This document shows positions 33,966 to 43,743 of a stretch of DNA of 64,000 nucleotides, piece after piece (the stretch's first letter is position 1; each line of letters opens with the position of its first letter). The notes beneath the pieces were generated by a model. That model was given only the letters and a program-made list of their open reading frames with translations. It was not told the origin of the DNA and did no database searches. A program made the position numbers and the translations under genes. Source of the stretch: Nocardia rhizosphaerihabitans (GTDB lineage Bacteria; Actinomycetota; Actinomycetes; Mycobacteriales; Mycobacteriaceae); NCBI RefSeq assembly GCF_014646295.1, contig NZ_BMNE01000003.1, positions 62,001-126,000 of the forward strand, written 5' to 3'.

Positions 33966-35672
33966 ATGGCACGGCTGCCGGAAAGTAGGACCGAGCTGGT
34001 TCTGGGTCCGTTGCTGCGTCACGTCGGCGAATGCGACGCCACCGTCTGGGTCGAGACGTCCGCACCGTGCACTGTCGAGGTCCTCGGCCATTACGAAAAC
34101 ACCTGGACCATCGCCGGACACCACTACGCTCTCGTCCTGATTGCGGGACTGGCGGCCGGTTCCGTCACGCGGTACGAGGTCAGTCTCAACGGGAAGCGCG
34201 TCTGGCCGCTCCCCGACGCCCCGTACCCGTCCGTCATTCGCACGCTCAGAGGCGACGCCGATCTGATCCTCGCCTTCGGCTCGTGCCGATTCGCCACACC
34301 GACGGCGACGCAGGACAGCGACCACTTCGACGCCGACGCTCTCGACGCCTACGCGCGGCGAGTCATGGAACGTCCACCCGAAGATCTGCCCGACGCATTG
34401 TTACTGCTCGGCGACCAGGTTTACGCCGATGAGCTGCTGTCCCCGGAGATCCTCCGTCGCATCGACGAGTTGCACGACCTCGACCAGCCGCCGGGCGCCC
34501 AGATCCGCAACTTCGAGGAGTACACGTGGCTCTATTCCGAGTCATGGTCCGACCCGCAGGTGCGCTGGCTGCTGTCCACGGTTCCGTCGTCGATGATCTT
34601 CGACGACCACGACGTCATCGACGACTGGAACATCTCGAGATCGTGGCGTGACGAGATCGAGGCCACCGATTGGTGGGAGGAACGCATCGTGGGCGCGTTG
34701 TCGTCGTACTGGATCTACCAGCACCTGGGCAACCTCTCGCCCGCAGCCCTGGCCGACGACGAGCTCTACCAGCGGATCCGATCCGAGGGCGGCGACTGCG
34801 CGGAGTTGCTCCGCGATTTCGCATCCGCAGCGGACGAAGAAGCCGACGGCGCGAAGGGAGCGCAATGGTCGTATCGCCGCGATCTCGGCACAACCCGGCT
34901 GCTCGTCATCGATTCACGGTGCGGACGCATACTCGGCGGTGGCACGCGGTCGATGGTCTCCGAGCCCGAGTTCTCGTGGATCGAACGACAGACCGAGGGC
35001 GACTACGACCACCTGCTGTTGGGGAGTTCGCTCCCGTGGCTGCTGCCGCGCGCCGTCCACGACCTGGAGTCGTGGAATGAGCGCATGGCCTCAGGGGTGC
35101 GGGGCCGACGTGTGACCGGATGGTCCGAAAGATTGCGGCGCTCAGCGGATCTGGAACATTGGGCCGCCTTCCGAGATTCATTCGACCGGCTCGCCCGGCT
35201 CGTCGCCCGCGTCGGCCGCGGACAGTGCAGCGGCACGGGAGGACGGGCGCCCGCCACGATCTGCGTGCTGTCCGGCGACGTTCACCACGCCTATGCCGCA
35301 CAAGCGCAGTTTCCCGACGCCGTGAGGTCTCGGGTCTACCAGCTGACCTGTTCGCCGATGCACAATTGTGTTCCGACCGCCATGAAGGTGATTTTCCGGG
35401 TCTCGTGGAGTCGGGCCGCCGAACGGGTGACGCGTTTCCTCCTGGACCGGGTGTCCACCGTTCCTCCAGTGTCGGTCGAGTGGAGTCGGGTCACCGGCCC
35501 CTACTTCGGCAACCAGATAGCGACGCTGCATCTGCGCGGTAGGACCAGCCGCCTCGTGCTGGAGCAGGTGAGCACCGACGGCGGCCGTCCACATTTGACG
35601 ACGGTCGCGGACGTGGTGCTGTCGACTGAGACGGACGGCTCGCCCCAAAGCGGCATACGCCGAGATCCATGA
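33966..35672 (+). CDS. PhoD-like metallophosphatase
   Basis: 568 residues. An N-terminal beta-sandwich (LGPLLRHVGECDATVWVE) is followed by a metallophosphatase domain with FGSCRFA, LLLGDQVYADE, MIFDDHDVIDDWN and LSGDVHHAYAA, the metal-ligand motifs of PhoD-type phosphodiesterase/alkaline phosphatases. No Tat signal (SRRxFLK) is visible, so this is the cytoplasmic type. The substrate is unknown. The first ATG at 33966 gives the domain a normal start; the ribosome binding site is weak. Confidence 0.88.
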   Translation: MARLPESRTELVLGPLLRHVGECDATVWVETSAPCTVEVLGHYENTWTIAGHHYALVLIAGLAAGSVTRYEVSLNGKRVWPLPDAPYPSVIRTLRGDADLILAFGSCRFATPTATQDSDHFDADALDAYARRVMERPPEDLPDALLLLGDQVYADELLSPEILRRIDELHDLDQPPGAQIRNFEEYTWLYSESWSDPQVRWLLSTVPSSMIFDDHDVIDDWNISRSWRDEIEATDWWEERIVGALSSYWIYQHLGNLSPAALADDELYQRIRSEGGDCAELLRDFASAADEEADGAKGAQWSYRRDLGTTRLLVIDSRCGRILGGGTRSMVSEPEFSWIERQTEGDYDHLLLGSSLPWLLPRAVHDLESWNERMASGVRGRRVTGWSERLRRSADLEHWAAFRDSFDRLARLVARVGRGQCSGTGGRAPATICVLSGDVHHAYAAQAQFPDAVRSRVYQLTCSPMHNCVPTAMKVIFRVSWSRAAERVTRFLLDRVSTVPPVSVEWSRVTGPYFGNQIATLHLRGRTSRLVLEQVSTDGGRPHLTTVADVVLSTETDGSPQSGIRRDP

Positions 35673-35791
35673 AGGACCAGGTCGCGGCAAGCCGGCCCCG
35701 CATCGTGCGGTGACCGGCTTCCGACGCACAGCACGCGCCGCGGCGACGTCGTGGTCATCGAAATACCTGCTGCCTCCCGCCGACGCGATCA

Positions 35792-36216
35792 TTGCCGCTG
35801 CACCTTGCCGCCACACTCGTCACCGCAGACCGGCCATCTGGGCAGGCTGTCGTGATGGTGCACGGTGGTGGCGTCACTCGCGAGGAAGGGGGTTCTTCAC
35901 CAGGCTCGCGGCGGGCCTGGCCAATGCAGGGTGTCGCATCGCTGCGGTTCGATCTTCGCGGTCACGGCGGCAGCGAAGGCCAACAGGAAGAGTTGACTCT
36001 GTCCACGATCCTCAACGACATCCGCGCCAGCCTCGCCGCTGTCAAGGCTGCGGCAGGTGCCGATGCCCTCGCACTACTCGGTGCCAGCTTCGCCGGTGGT
36101 GTCTGCGGGTACTACGCCGCGAAACGGCCAGCGGACCTGAATTGGCTGGTGTACTGAATCCTCAGCTCGACTACAAGAAGCGCACCATCGACACACCGGG
36201 CATCGAGTCCGGGTAG
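35792..36216 (+). pseudogene. alpha/beta hydrolase, frameshifted and truncated
   Basis: VVMVHGGGVTREEGG is followed out of frame by FFTRLAAGLANAG, then back in frame by VASLRFDLRGHGGSEGQQEE and LLGASFAGGVCGYYAAKRP. A further shift near 36150 leads to LNPQLDYKKRTIDTPGIESG and a stop. The Asp/His half of the hydrolase is absent. The two compensating shifts might be sequencing errors, but the truncation is real. Confidence 0.8.
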
Positions 36217-36608
36217 TCTTCTTCGAGCATGTCGTTGATCGTCTACGCAGTTAGCCGTGTTGGGATGTGCGGATGAGTTCGACCCGTTCGTGGCAGCCGC
36301 TGACGTTCGCACTGGTCGCTGCCCATTTGCTTGGCGACCGCGCGAAGTCTGCCGGGACCGCCGAGCGGATCGACGCGCCACCGGCCGGGTCGGGTATGTG
36401 CTGGTCACAGCGACAGAAGTGGCGGCTGAGATCGGCGTCTGGCCCTCCCGCCCGGCAAGTTCACGGTCGAAACCATGGCGATGCCGGCCATGCCGACCGA
36501 CCCGAACCAACCGGTGAGCCCGCAAAATCTCCGCACCGGTTCCCCCGCGACCCGGCCCGGATGGCGAGTCGACATCACAGCTGAGCATTGTCGAGAAAGG
36601 GAACACCC
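36217..36608. other. 392-base gap, nothing recognised
   Basis: No convincing reading frame or RNA. The last bases, GAGAAAGGGAACACCC, hold the ribosome binding site of the protease gene. Confidence 0.4.
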
Positions 36609-37271
36609 GTGAATCTCGAGAAATCCATCTCCGCTGCATTCTGCGCCCTCGGCCTTGCCATCCTGCCCGCGGTTCAGGCACAAGCCGACGACCACGTCGT
36701 CGTCGGCCCGGGAACCTCGATCGGAACCTGCACCATCGCCTCCGTCGGCACCGACAACCACGGCAATCTTGTCGCGCTGACCGCCGGGCACTGCATGCGC
36801 GTCCCGCATGAGGGCGTGAGCGTCGGCGGCCGACAGGTCGGGAATTTCGCGGCTTGGTCCAGCACGTGGCCTTCGGAGCTCTTCCGGGAGGACGCCCAGC
36901 TCGACTACGCGGTGATCAAGCTCGACCCCAAGGTCGTCACGCCCACCAACCTCACCCCGGAGGGCCATCGCGTCGACCGCATCACCCCTTACCCCGATCC
37001 CAGACAGCTGCTGTGCAAGTACGGCCAGGTCACCGAGCACACCTGCGGCAAGGTGCTGGAACGCGACCGCAACGCGGTGCGGTCCTGGCAGCTGGTCTTC
37101 CCGGGCGATTCCGGTGGTCCGGCCTACGTGGGCTCGGCGCTGGTCGGCATCGCCTCCTCGATCAACCTGCTGCGCGTCTGGGCCCCCGTCCAGTTCACCG
37201 GAATCGGCGGCGTGCTGGCGGATCTCGCGGCCCAGGGTGGCGTCGGCGCCGGCTTCACCCCGATCAGATAA
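36609..37271 (+). CDS. secreted chymotrypsin-like (S1) serine protease
   Basis: 220 residues. A signal peptide (SISAAFCALGLAILPAVQAQA) is followed by a compact S1 domain with all triad residues: His in LTAGHCM, Asp in LDYAVIKL and Ser in PGDSGGPAY. Two cysteine pairs are likely (TCTI/GHC and LLCKY/HTCG). GTG 36609 is chosen because AAAGGGAA lies 7 bases upstream and it starts the signal peptide directly. It probably acts outside the cell; no regulator or inhibitor gene is adjacent. Confidence 0.92.
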   Translation: MNLEKSISAAFCALGLAILPAVQAQADDHVVVGPGTSIGTCTIASVGTDNHGNLVALTAGHCMRVPHEGVSVGGRQVGNFAAWSSTWPSELFREDAQLDYAVIKLDPKVVTPTNLTPEGHRVDRITPYPDPRQLLCKYGQVTEHTCGKVLERDRNAVRSWQLVFPGDSGGPAYVGSALVGIASSINLLRVWAPVQFTGIGGVLADLAAQGGVGAGFTPIR

Positions 37272-37446
37272 CGGGCGGTCCCCGCGCAGGTGGACGTGGC
37301 GGACGAGCACGCGGTCGCCGTCGATGCGCTGCCGGCGCTATTCTGTGCGGCGCAGCGCCCGATCGAGCACACGGTCGGCAAGCACGATCGTCGATGCGAC
37401 CGGGTTGTCGAGTTGTTCGGGCGCATGTGGTCTGCATTTGAGTAGG

Positions 37447-37640
37447 GTGCAGGCGAACACAGCTTCCGACACAGACCAGCACGGCAGCATTGACGACGCA
37501 GAGGCGGTGTACCGCGCGGCGGCCGAGGCCGGTGACATCGCTGCGATGACCCAGCTCGCCATGCTTATCGAGGAGAACGCCGAGTACGAGGAAGCCGAAA
37601 TGTGGTACCGCCGCACTGCCCGCGCCTCCAGCTCGTCCGG
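37447..37640 (+). pseudogene. Sel1/TPR-repeat fragment
   Basis: GTG-started frame reading AEAVYRAAAEAGDIAAMTQL then AMLIEENAEYEEAEMWYRRT, one and a half Sel1-type TPR repeats. After WYRRTAR the repeat pattern stops and the frame runs into non-repeat sequence. It looks like a truncated scrap of a longer TPR protein. Confidence 0.5.
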
Positions 37641-37810
37641 GTGCTTCTTCGGTGCTGCCACGAATGACTCCTTCCGGTCCTATCGGACCACAGTCAGAGC
37701 CCTCCGAGAAAGCGGGGGAACCTCATCCCGAGCTGCGGCCGATTCCTGCAGCCCGACTCACCGCCGTTGCGCCACCCAGCGTGGCGACGCTCGAGCGGTT
37801 CGACATCGGC

Positions 37811-38245
37811 TCAGACGGAGAACTCGACCTGTCCGGACTCGCCGAGGTGGACGGCATCGACAGTGACGGTGGCGACGAACTGTCCGTGACCCGGCTGGAA
37901 GATGGACGACTTGGGGTCGCTCATCCAGGCGCCGGGACCGATGGCATGGACAACGCGGATGCCGGTTTCACTGGTGGTGAGATTCTTCCAGTGCAGGGTG
38001 ACCTTCAGGCTGCAAGCGCCGACGCCAGTCATGTTGGTACTGACGGTGAACGCGGCCGAGTCCGGGTATCCCGGGCCATGCACCGACGAATCGACCACGG
38101 CGATACACGCGCCGTTGGTCAGCGAGTAGATCGTCTCGAATTCGCCGCCCGACGCGGCGGACGCGGGCGCCGCTGTCAGGGCGAGAAGGGTGGCCGACGC
38201 AAGGGCGCCGCCAGCGGACAAAGCCGAAATTCTGGCCGAAATCAT
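37811..38245 (-). CDS. small secreted protein, unknown
   Basis: 144 residues. The signal peptide ISALSAGGALASATLLALTA ends in APASAA; the mature part is about 115 residues with two Cys (GACIAVV and GACSLKV) likely disulfide-bonded, and many beta-prone segments. ATG 38245 with CAGGGG upstream begins the signal peptide; the frame upstream is just open. No known domain is recognised. A homologue-type role in envelope or host interaction is possible but not shown. Confidence 0.7.
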   Translation of the reverse strand: MISARISALSAGGALASATLLALTAAPASAASGGEFETIYSLTNGACIAVVDSSVHGPGYPDSAAFTVSTNMTGVGACSLKVTLHWKNLTTSETGIRVVHAIGPGAWMSDPKSSIFQPGHGQFVATVTVDAVHLGESGQVEFSV

Positions 38246-39281
38246 CGGAACCCCTGTCAAATTGGGATGGACGTCGGATCGGGTCAACGATACCGTCGGC
38301 GTGACAACCTCGAGGCGAAGCGGCGCAGTCGGTCGCCGATTATGCCGAGCTCCTGTTCCCAGTCCAACACGCACAGGATGTTCAGCGGAACGAGGTGCCC
38401 ACCGGGCACGTGCCCCGCCTCGTCCGGCTAGATCAGTCCATCTCCCAGCGCTCCTGGTCGGTCACGGGGGCTCCCACAGCGCGACCCATCCACTGCCGGT
38501 GTCGGCGAGCCATTGAACTCGATGACGGAAGTCGTAGCGGACTTGGTAATCAGCTCTCTTACCAGGGGCTTCGCCAGTTAGCACCTCAAGGGACGCCTCA
38601 ATCATCCAGCACGGCAACGTGGTTCAACGCGACGATGAAAGGCTCCATCAAGGAGATCTCGCAGCTGAAGTTCGTCGGAGCGACCTGGCCGACTCGGCTG
38701 CTGGCCTTCGCGATCCATCGAGACAGAGCGTCATCCCACCGCAGCTTCTTTGCCTCAAACGACTGGGTCACAGACGATCTCAGCGATCGAAGTGAATAGC
38801 GCCGCTCTGCGGCTGACATCCGCTGACTACATCGATTCACCGATCAGTCGAATGCGTCGTGTCCTCGGCGTGACGGCTGATTGGTTTTGCTGTGAGGAGA
38901 TGGTGAGGTAACGATTCTCGTCGGCGCTGAGGTGTTGCAGACCAATGGATTCGGAGGCTTCGACGTCATGCAGGACTTTCGTCATCCGTTCGGCCACGGC
39001 ACGTCTCTGGCATCACCGACGAGTCTGACGTTCGAAGGATGTCGCCCAGGAGCGCGCTATCGTGCTCCGACCTGGAAACTCCTAACCGTCTTTCCCGTCA
39101 GCTGGGCGCGGCGCATGTCCGACGAGCACGGACCTTCTTGCGACCGATCGGTGGTCGTATGTGCGTGCTGAACCGCATGTGCCGCAGCAGGTTTGTCTGT
39201 CGTGACGCGCTGGCGGAGCGAATTGGGTCGTTCTCTGGTCTGCGACCTCGGCCGAGCCGAATGGTTGTGGATAGCGAGTGT
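38246..39281. other. 1-kb gap between secreted protein and recombinase scrap
   Basis: No recognised gene. A minus-strand 56-codon ORF (38827-38997, ending RRIRLIGESM) has a poor ribosome binding site, so I do not call it. The region is flanked by integrase remnants and probably consists of decayed island DNA. Confidence 0.4.
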
Positions 39282-39705
39282 GTCCTCCTCCGGACACAAA
39301 CAGTACGCCCACGGGTGGTGTCGCTTCGGCGATCACCCGTGTTCCGTCTCTATAGGTGAGCTTCAGTCCGAGCTGGCGGTAGACCGCGTTCTTGTCATCG
39401 GCATCCGAGTGGCGAAGTACCTGGTTGCCGGCCGATCCTTGCAGCGCTGTCAGGCGCGCGATTGCGTCACGGCGTTCGGCCTGAGTCTGTCGGGTCCACG
39501 CTGCCACTGTGGCTGGATCGGCACCGGCTTCGAGCGCATCGCGGTGTCGGGCAAGCTTGCGGTCGAAGCTCCTGACGAGCTGTCTGGCGGCGTCGAGCTC
39601 GGGGGAGCGGTCTGGCTGCGCGGCTTCGAGCGCTGCGAGTGTGTCTTCGATGGGGTGGGGGTGGAAGGTCTGCGTGAGCCATTCGTCCAGGGGTTCTTGG
39701 GTCGT
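39282..39705 (-). pseudogene. serine recombinase C-terminal fragment
   Basis: Minus strand: EPLDEWLTQTFHPHPIEDTL, LVRSFDRKLARHRDALEAGA, DPATVAAWTRQTQAERRDAI and AVYRQLGLKLTYRDGTRVIA. This is the coiled-coil tail of an actinobacterial large serine recombinase, of the same general plan as the one at 31.1-32.9 kb (IEAGVDPQAVVGAMNSAQ) but a different sequence. The catalytic and zinc-ribbon parts are absent. Confidence 0.8.
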
Positions 39706-39802
39706 GTTTCAGCGGCTTGCTCTCGCCGCCGGACCCGAAACGATCGCCGTGTCCGAGCCCCGCGAGCTCGACCCGGTGTTGCGACGGCGAGTCGCACGTT
39801 CT

Positions 39803-39829
39803 TGTCACAGTTCTCCCGGACGCACTGTC
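39803..39829 (+). promoter_or_regulatory. ECF41-type promoter candidate upstream of ferritin-like gene
   Basis: TGTCACA (39803-39809), 16 bases, TGTC (39826-39829), ending about 46 bases before the ATG at 39876. The same arrangement with identical spacing occurs at 40946-40972. TGTCACA is the -35 described for ECF41 sigma factors, one of which is encoded at 43.7 kb. Confidence 0.7.
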
Positions 39830-39875
39830 CTAGTTGTCGACACCACATGAACACCTGTCGAGACGAGGTTGGATT

Positions 39876-40922
39876 ATGGACATCAGCACGGGTCACGCCA
39901 TCGAGACAATGGACGATCTGCGTCGCCATCTGCAGTGGGCGATCGAGCTCGAGCACGCGACCATACCGCCGTACATGTGCGCGCTGTATTCGCTGGAGCC
40001 GGGCGCCAATGCCGAAGCGGCACAGGTCATCAGCAGCGTATTCGTAGAGGAGATGCTGCACTTGGCGCTGGCGGCGAATCTGCTCAATGCGGTAGGTGGC
40101 GAGCCCAAGCTCGACGCGCCCGAATTGCTGCCCGCGTATCCGCATCCGCTGCCGCACGGCGATCGATCCGTACAGATACAGCTCGCGCCGTTCGGTTCCG
40201 AAGCCCTCGAATTGTTCTTGAACATCGAACGGCCCGCCTCGGCGGACGCGCTACCCGAATCCGACGGCTACCACACGATCGGGCAGTTCTACGCGGCCGT
40301 CGAACTCGGTCTCATCTCGCTGGTCGACACCCTCGGCGAGGATGCCGTCTTCTGCGGCGACCCCGGTCGGCAGCTCAACGAGATGCACTTCACCAGTGGT
40401 GGCGGACAGGTCGTTCCGGTGCACGATCTGAAGTCGGCGCTGACGGCGCTGGCCGAGATCGTCGAGCAGGGCGAAGGCGCGGCACGGACCGAGGTGTGGG
40501 ACGGCGAGAAGGACGTCTTCCATCCCGATCGCGACGAGGTCGCCCACTACTATCGCTTCCTCGAACTGAAGGAAGGCAAGCGGTTCCAGCTCGGTGACAC
40601 CCCGCAGTCCGGGCCCACTGGTGAACCGATCCTGTTCGACCCCGACAAAGTGCTGCCGATGCGCCCCAACCCCCGCACCGCCGACTATCCGGAAGGCAGC
40701 ACGGTCCGCCGCGCGCAGGTGGAATTCAACAACACCTACTGCCTGCTGTTGTATCTACTGGAGGACACCTTCAATGGCAGCCCGTCGCAGATGCGGGATG
40801 CGGTGGGGACGATGTACGCGTTGAAGTCCCAGGCCCAGGCGCTCATGAAGATGCCCAGCGGTGACGGCCGCACCACCGCGGGGCCGACCTTCGAGTACGT
40901 AGCGCCGCAGGACCGAGCGTAG
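39876..40922 (+). CDS. ferritin-like protein, VioB/iminophenyl-pyruvate dimer synthase-type domain
   Basis: 348 residues. The N-terminal helical domain has LQWAIELEHATIPPYMCALY and VFVEEMLHLALAANLLNAVG, giving the E...ExxH carboxylate/His iron pattern of the ferritin-like fold found in VioB/RebD-related proteins. The rest contains ETMHFTSGGG-like and PADYPEGS-like segments typical of the stand-alone family. It is probably an iron enzyme of unknown substrate. ATG 39876 follows GAGGTTGG. The ECF41-like promoter just upstream ties it to the sigma factor at 43.7 kb. Confidence 0.8.
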   Translation: MDISTGHAIETMDDLRRHLQWAIELEHATIPPYMCALYSLEPGANAEAAQVISSVFVEEMLHLALAANLLNAVGGEPKLDAPELLPAYPHPLPHGDRSVQIQLAPFGSEALELFLNIERPASADALPESDGYHTIGQFYAAVELGLISLVDTLGEDAVFCGDPGRQLNEMHFTSGGGQVVPVHDLKSALTALAEIVEQGEGAARTEVWDGEKDVFHPDRDEVAHYYRFLELKEGKRFQLGDTPQSGPTGEPILFDPDKVLPMRPNPRTADYPEGSTVRRAQVEFNNTYCLLLYLLEDTFNGSPSQMRDAVGTMYALKSQAQALMKMPSGDGRTTAGPTFEYVAPQDRA

Positions 40923-40945
40923 TCGAACGGCCTCGGCACAAGCAC

Positions 40946-40972
40946 TGTCACAAAATCACCGCCTGCCCTGTC
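40946..40972 (+). promoter_or_regulatory. ECF41-type promoter candidate upstream of NmrA-like gene
   Basis: TGTCACA (40946-40952), 16 bases, TGTC (40969-40972), about 57 bases before the start of the NmrA-like gene. Both boxes and the spacing match those at 39803-39829. Confidence 0.72.
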
Positions 40973-41029
40973 CTTGGTATAGCGGAGTTTCGCTGACCCC
41001 GCGGAAACGTCCGAACGAAAGGAATGAGC

Positions 41030-41770
41030 ATGAAGATCGTCGTCATCGGCGGCACCGGCCTGATCGGCTCCAAGCTCGTCGCACGACTCGGTGAGCACGG
41101 CCACCAGGCGGTTCCGGCCGCACCCAATACCGGCGTGAACTCCATCACCGGTGAGGGAGTCAAAGAAGTACTGCAGGACGCGAACGTGGTGATCGACGTT
41201 TCCAATTCGCCGTCGTTCGCAGACAACGACGTGATGGAGTTCTTCCGGACCTCCACGACGAACCTGCTCGAGGCCGCTGCCGCGGCCGGTGTCGGGCATT
41301 ACGTCGCGCTGTCGGTGGTGGGTTCGGAACGGTTGCCGGATTCCGGGTATCTGCGGGCGAAGGTGGCGCAGGAGGAGCTGATCGCGGGATCGGGTCTGCC
41401 GTACTCGATCGTGCGCGCCACGCAATTCTTCGAATTCGCCGGTGGTATAGCGGATTCCGCGACCGTTGACGGTCAGGTGCGGCTCCCGGGTTCCAGTATG
41501 CAGCCGATGGCCGCGGACGATGTGGCTGCCGCTGTCGGACGTACGGCGGCGGGCGAGCCGAAGAACGGGACCATCGAGGTCGGTGGCCCGGAGGTCATCG
41601 CCCTCGACGAATGGATCCGGACCGTGCTGAGCGCGCGGTCGGATGCGCGCACGGTGGTCACCGATCCCGAGGCCCGGTATTTCGGGGCGGTGCCGCAGCG
41701 CGAGCTGCTGCCCGGCGGCGATGCGCAACTGGCGCAGACGCGGCTGTCGGAGTGGCTGACCAGCAACTGA
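41030..41770 (+). CDS. NmrA-type NAD(P)-binding epimerase/oxidoreductase
   Basis: 246 residues of the atypical short-chain dehydrogenase (NmrA/epimerase) group. It begins KIVVIGGTGLIGSKLVARLG, with VIDVSNSPSFAD, HYVALSVVGSERLPDSGYLR, AKVAQEELI and YSIVRATQFFEFAGG. ATG 41030 is chosen because AAAGGA lies 6 bases before it; ATG 41024 would overlap the ribosome binding site. Genes of this type are the classic partners of ECF41 sigma factors, which fits the promoter element and the SigJ-type gene downstream. Confidence 0.88.
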   Translation: MKIVVIGGTGLIGSKLVARLGEHGHQAVPAAPNTGVNSITGEGVKEVLQDANVVIDVSNSPSFADNDVMEFFRTSTTNLLEAAAAAGVGHYVALSVVGSERLPDSGYLRAKVAQEELIAGSGLPYSIVRATQFFEFAGGIADSATVDGQVRLPGSSMQPMAADDVAAAVGRTAAGEPKNGTIEVGGPEVIALDEWIRTVLSARSDARTVVTDPEARYFGAVPQRELLPGGDAQLAQTRLSEWLTSN

Positions 41771-41776
41771 ACTGTT

Positions 41777-41805
41777 CGCGCGGGCGGCGTCGGCCCGCCC
41801 GCGCG
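41777..41805 (+). terminator. strong GC hairpin between NmrA-like gene and flavoprotein
   Basis: Perfect 11-base inverted repeat CGCGCGGGCGG / CCGCCCGCGCG with a 7-base loop. No T run follows, so it may be an intrinsic terminator of the weak actinobacterial kind, an attenuator, or an RNA-stability element. The flavoprotein start is only 30 bases downstream. Confidence 0.55.
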
Positions 41806-41834
41806 CACTGCCCCCTTCGGAAGGGAACGAAGCG

Positions 41835-43568
41835 ATGCTCACATCCGACGAACGTCAGATCGCGACGTCGGTGCTCGTCGTCGGCACCGGCGGTTCCGGC
41901 CTCCGTGCGGCGATCGAACTGGCCGAGCGCGGCATCGATGTTGTGGTGGTGGGAAAGCGGCCGAAGGCGGACGCGCACACCACCCTCGCTGCCGGCGGTA
42001 TCAATGCCGCGCTGTCGACCATGGACGTCGAGGACAGCTGGCAGCAGCACGCGGCGGACACGATCACCGAAAGCTACCTGCTGGCGCGCCCCGATACCGC
42101 CCAGGTGGTCGCCGAGAACGCCGCGCGCGGAATCGAGGATCTCGAGCGTTGGGGGATGCCGTTCGCTCGCGAATCCGACGGCCGGATCTCGCTGCGATTC
42201 TTCGGCGCGCACACCTACCGGCGAACCGCGTTCGCCGGTGATTACACCGGCCTCGAGATCCAGCGGACCCTGGTGAACCGGGCCGCGCAGCTCGGCATCC
42301 AGATCGTCGATACCTGCTATGTGACCCGAATCCTGGTGCGTGACAACGTGGTTTTCGGCGCCTACGGTTTCGATCTCGACAGTGGCGAGCGCTACGTATT
42401 CCGAGCCGACGCGGTAATCCTCGCCGCCGGTGGGCACACCCGCATCTGGCGTCGCACCTCTTCCCGACGTGATGAGAACACCGGTGATTCGTTCCGGCTC
42501 GCAGTCCTCGCGGGCGGCCGGATTCGTGACCCGGAGCTCGTGCAGTTCCACCCGTCCGGGCTCATCGAACCCGAGAACGCGGCCGGGACACTGGTATCGG
42601 AAGCCGCACGGGGAGAAGGCGGCGTTCTTCGCAACGTCGCGGGAGAGCGCTTCATGCGGCGCTACGACGCGGAACGCATGGAGCTCTCGACCCGCGACCG
42701 GGTCGCACTGGCCGCCTATACCGAGATCAAGGAGGGTCGAGGAACACCGAACGGTGCTGTCTGGCTGGATGTTTCGCACCTGCCTCGCGAAACGATCATG
42801 CGGCGACTGCCGCGCGTCTATCAGACGATGTTGGAGCTGCAAATGCTCGACATCACTCGCGATCCGATCGAAATCGCGCCGACGGCGCACTATTCCATGG
42901 GCGGAGTGTGGGTTCGCTCCGAAGATCACGGTACCGGCGTCGAGGGCCTCTATGCGATCGGCGAGGCATCGAGCGGTCTGCACGGTGCCAACCGGCTCGG
43001 CGGCAACTCGCTGATCGAACTGCTCGTCTACGGCCGGATCGTCGGCGAGGCGGCAGCGCGGTACTCGGCCGAGCTGGTTGCACAGCGTCGGTCCCACAGT
43101 GCGCTCGTCGAGGCCCGCGCCGAGATCGATGAGCTGCTGGCGGTCGACGGGCAGGAGAACGTACGGGCCCTGCAACGCGCCGTGCGCGACACCATGACCG
43201 AGCACGCAGGCGTGGTGCGCGACGAGACCGGGATCCGGGCAGGCTTGTCCGAACTCGACGAGGTCGAGGATCGAATGACGAATATCGGCGTGCACCCCGA
43301 CGCCGCCGGGTTCCAGGATCTGGCGCACGCCTTCGATCTGAAGTCCTCGGTGCTCGCGGCACGCGCCACCTTGGAAGCCGCGCTGGAGCGACGCGAAACC
43401 CGTGGCTGCCACAATCGGTCCGATTACCCCGACCTGGATCCGGCGCTGCGGGTGAACCTCGTGTGGTCCGGTCCCGGCAAGCTCGAACGCGAGGAGATCC
43501 CCGCGATCCCCGACGATATCGCCCGGCTCATGCGAGATGTATCGACGGAAGGCAAATTGGTCGAATGA
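41835..43568 (+). CDS. succinate dehydrogenase/fumarate reductase-like flavoprotein (stand-alone)
   Basis: 577 residues. FAD-binding VVGTGGSGLRAAIELAERG, the flavin-loop HTTLAAGGINAAL, substrate-site ELVQFHPSG, STRDRVA and APTAHYSMGGV, and the NRLGGNSLIELLVYGR motif match SdhA/FrdA and L-aspartate oxidase. No iron-sulfur or membrane subunit genes are adjacent, so it may be a soluble fumarate-reductase-type or dehydrogenase enzyme using another electron carrier. It lies between the NmrA-like gene and the ECF41 sigma gene. Confidence 0.9.
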   Translation: MLTSDERQIATSVLVVGTGGSGLRAAIELAERGIDVVVVGKRPKADAHTTLAAGGINAALSTMDVEDSWQQHAADTITESYLLARPDTAQVVAENAARGIEDLERWGMPFARESDGRISLRFFGAHTYRRTAFAGDYTGLEIQRTLVNRAAQLGIQIVDTCYVTRILVRDNVVFGAYGFDLDSGERYVFRADAVILAAGGHTRIWRRTSSRRDENTGDSFRLAVLAGGRIRDPELVQFHPSGLIEPENAAGTLVSEAARGEGGVLRNVAGERFMRRYDAERMELSTRDRVALAAYTEIKEGRGTPNGAVWLDVSHLPRETIMRRLPRVYQTMLELQMLDITRDPIEIAPTAHYSMGGVWVRSEDHGTGVEGLYAIGEASSGLHGANRLGGNSLIELLVYGRIVGEAAARYSAELVAQRRSHSALVEARAEIDELLAVDGQENVRALQRAVRDTMTEHAGVVRDETGIRAGLSELDEVEDRMTNIGVHPDAAGFQDLAHAFDLKSSVLAARATLEAALERRETRGCHNRSDYPDLDPALRVNLVWSGPGKLEREEIPAIPDDIARLMRDVSTEGKLVE

Positions 43569-43743
43569 CGGCATCGTGTGGGCGCACTCGATACCCGCTG
43601 TTCGGTGCTGCTCGCTCAGCATGGTTGCTGTATGCCACGCCACCCGCGTACGGCTGGCGCGAGTAACGTCGTGGGAGATGGTGGCCGAAACGAGGCGGGG
43701 ATATGAATCACGCGATTGCCGGTGGCGTCGGAACGACCGCGCG

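Noticed and set aside
38827..38997. Small minus-strand ORF of 56 codons
   Set aside because: Poor ribosome binding site and no recognisable family; not distinguishable from chance.
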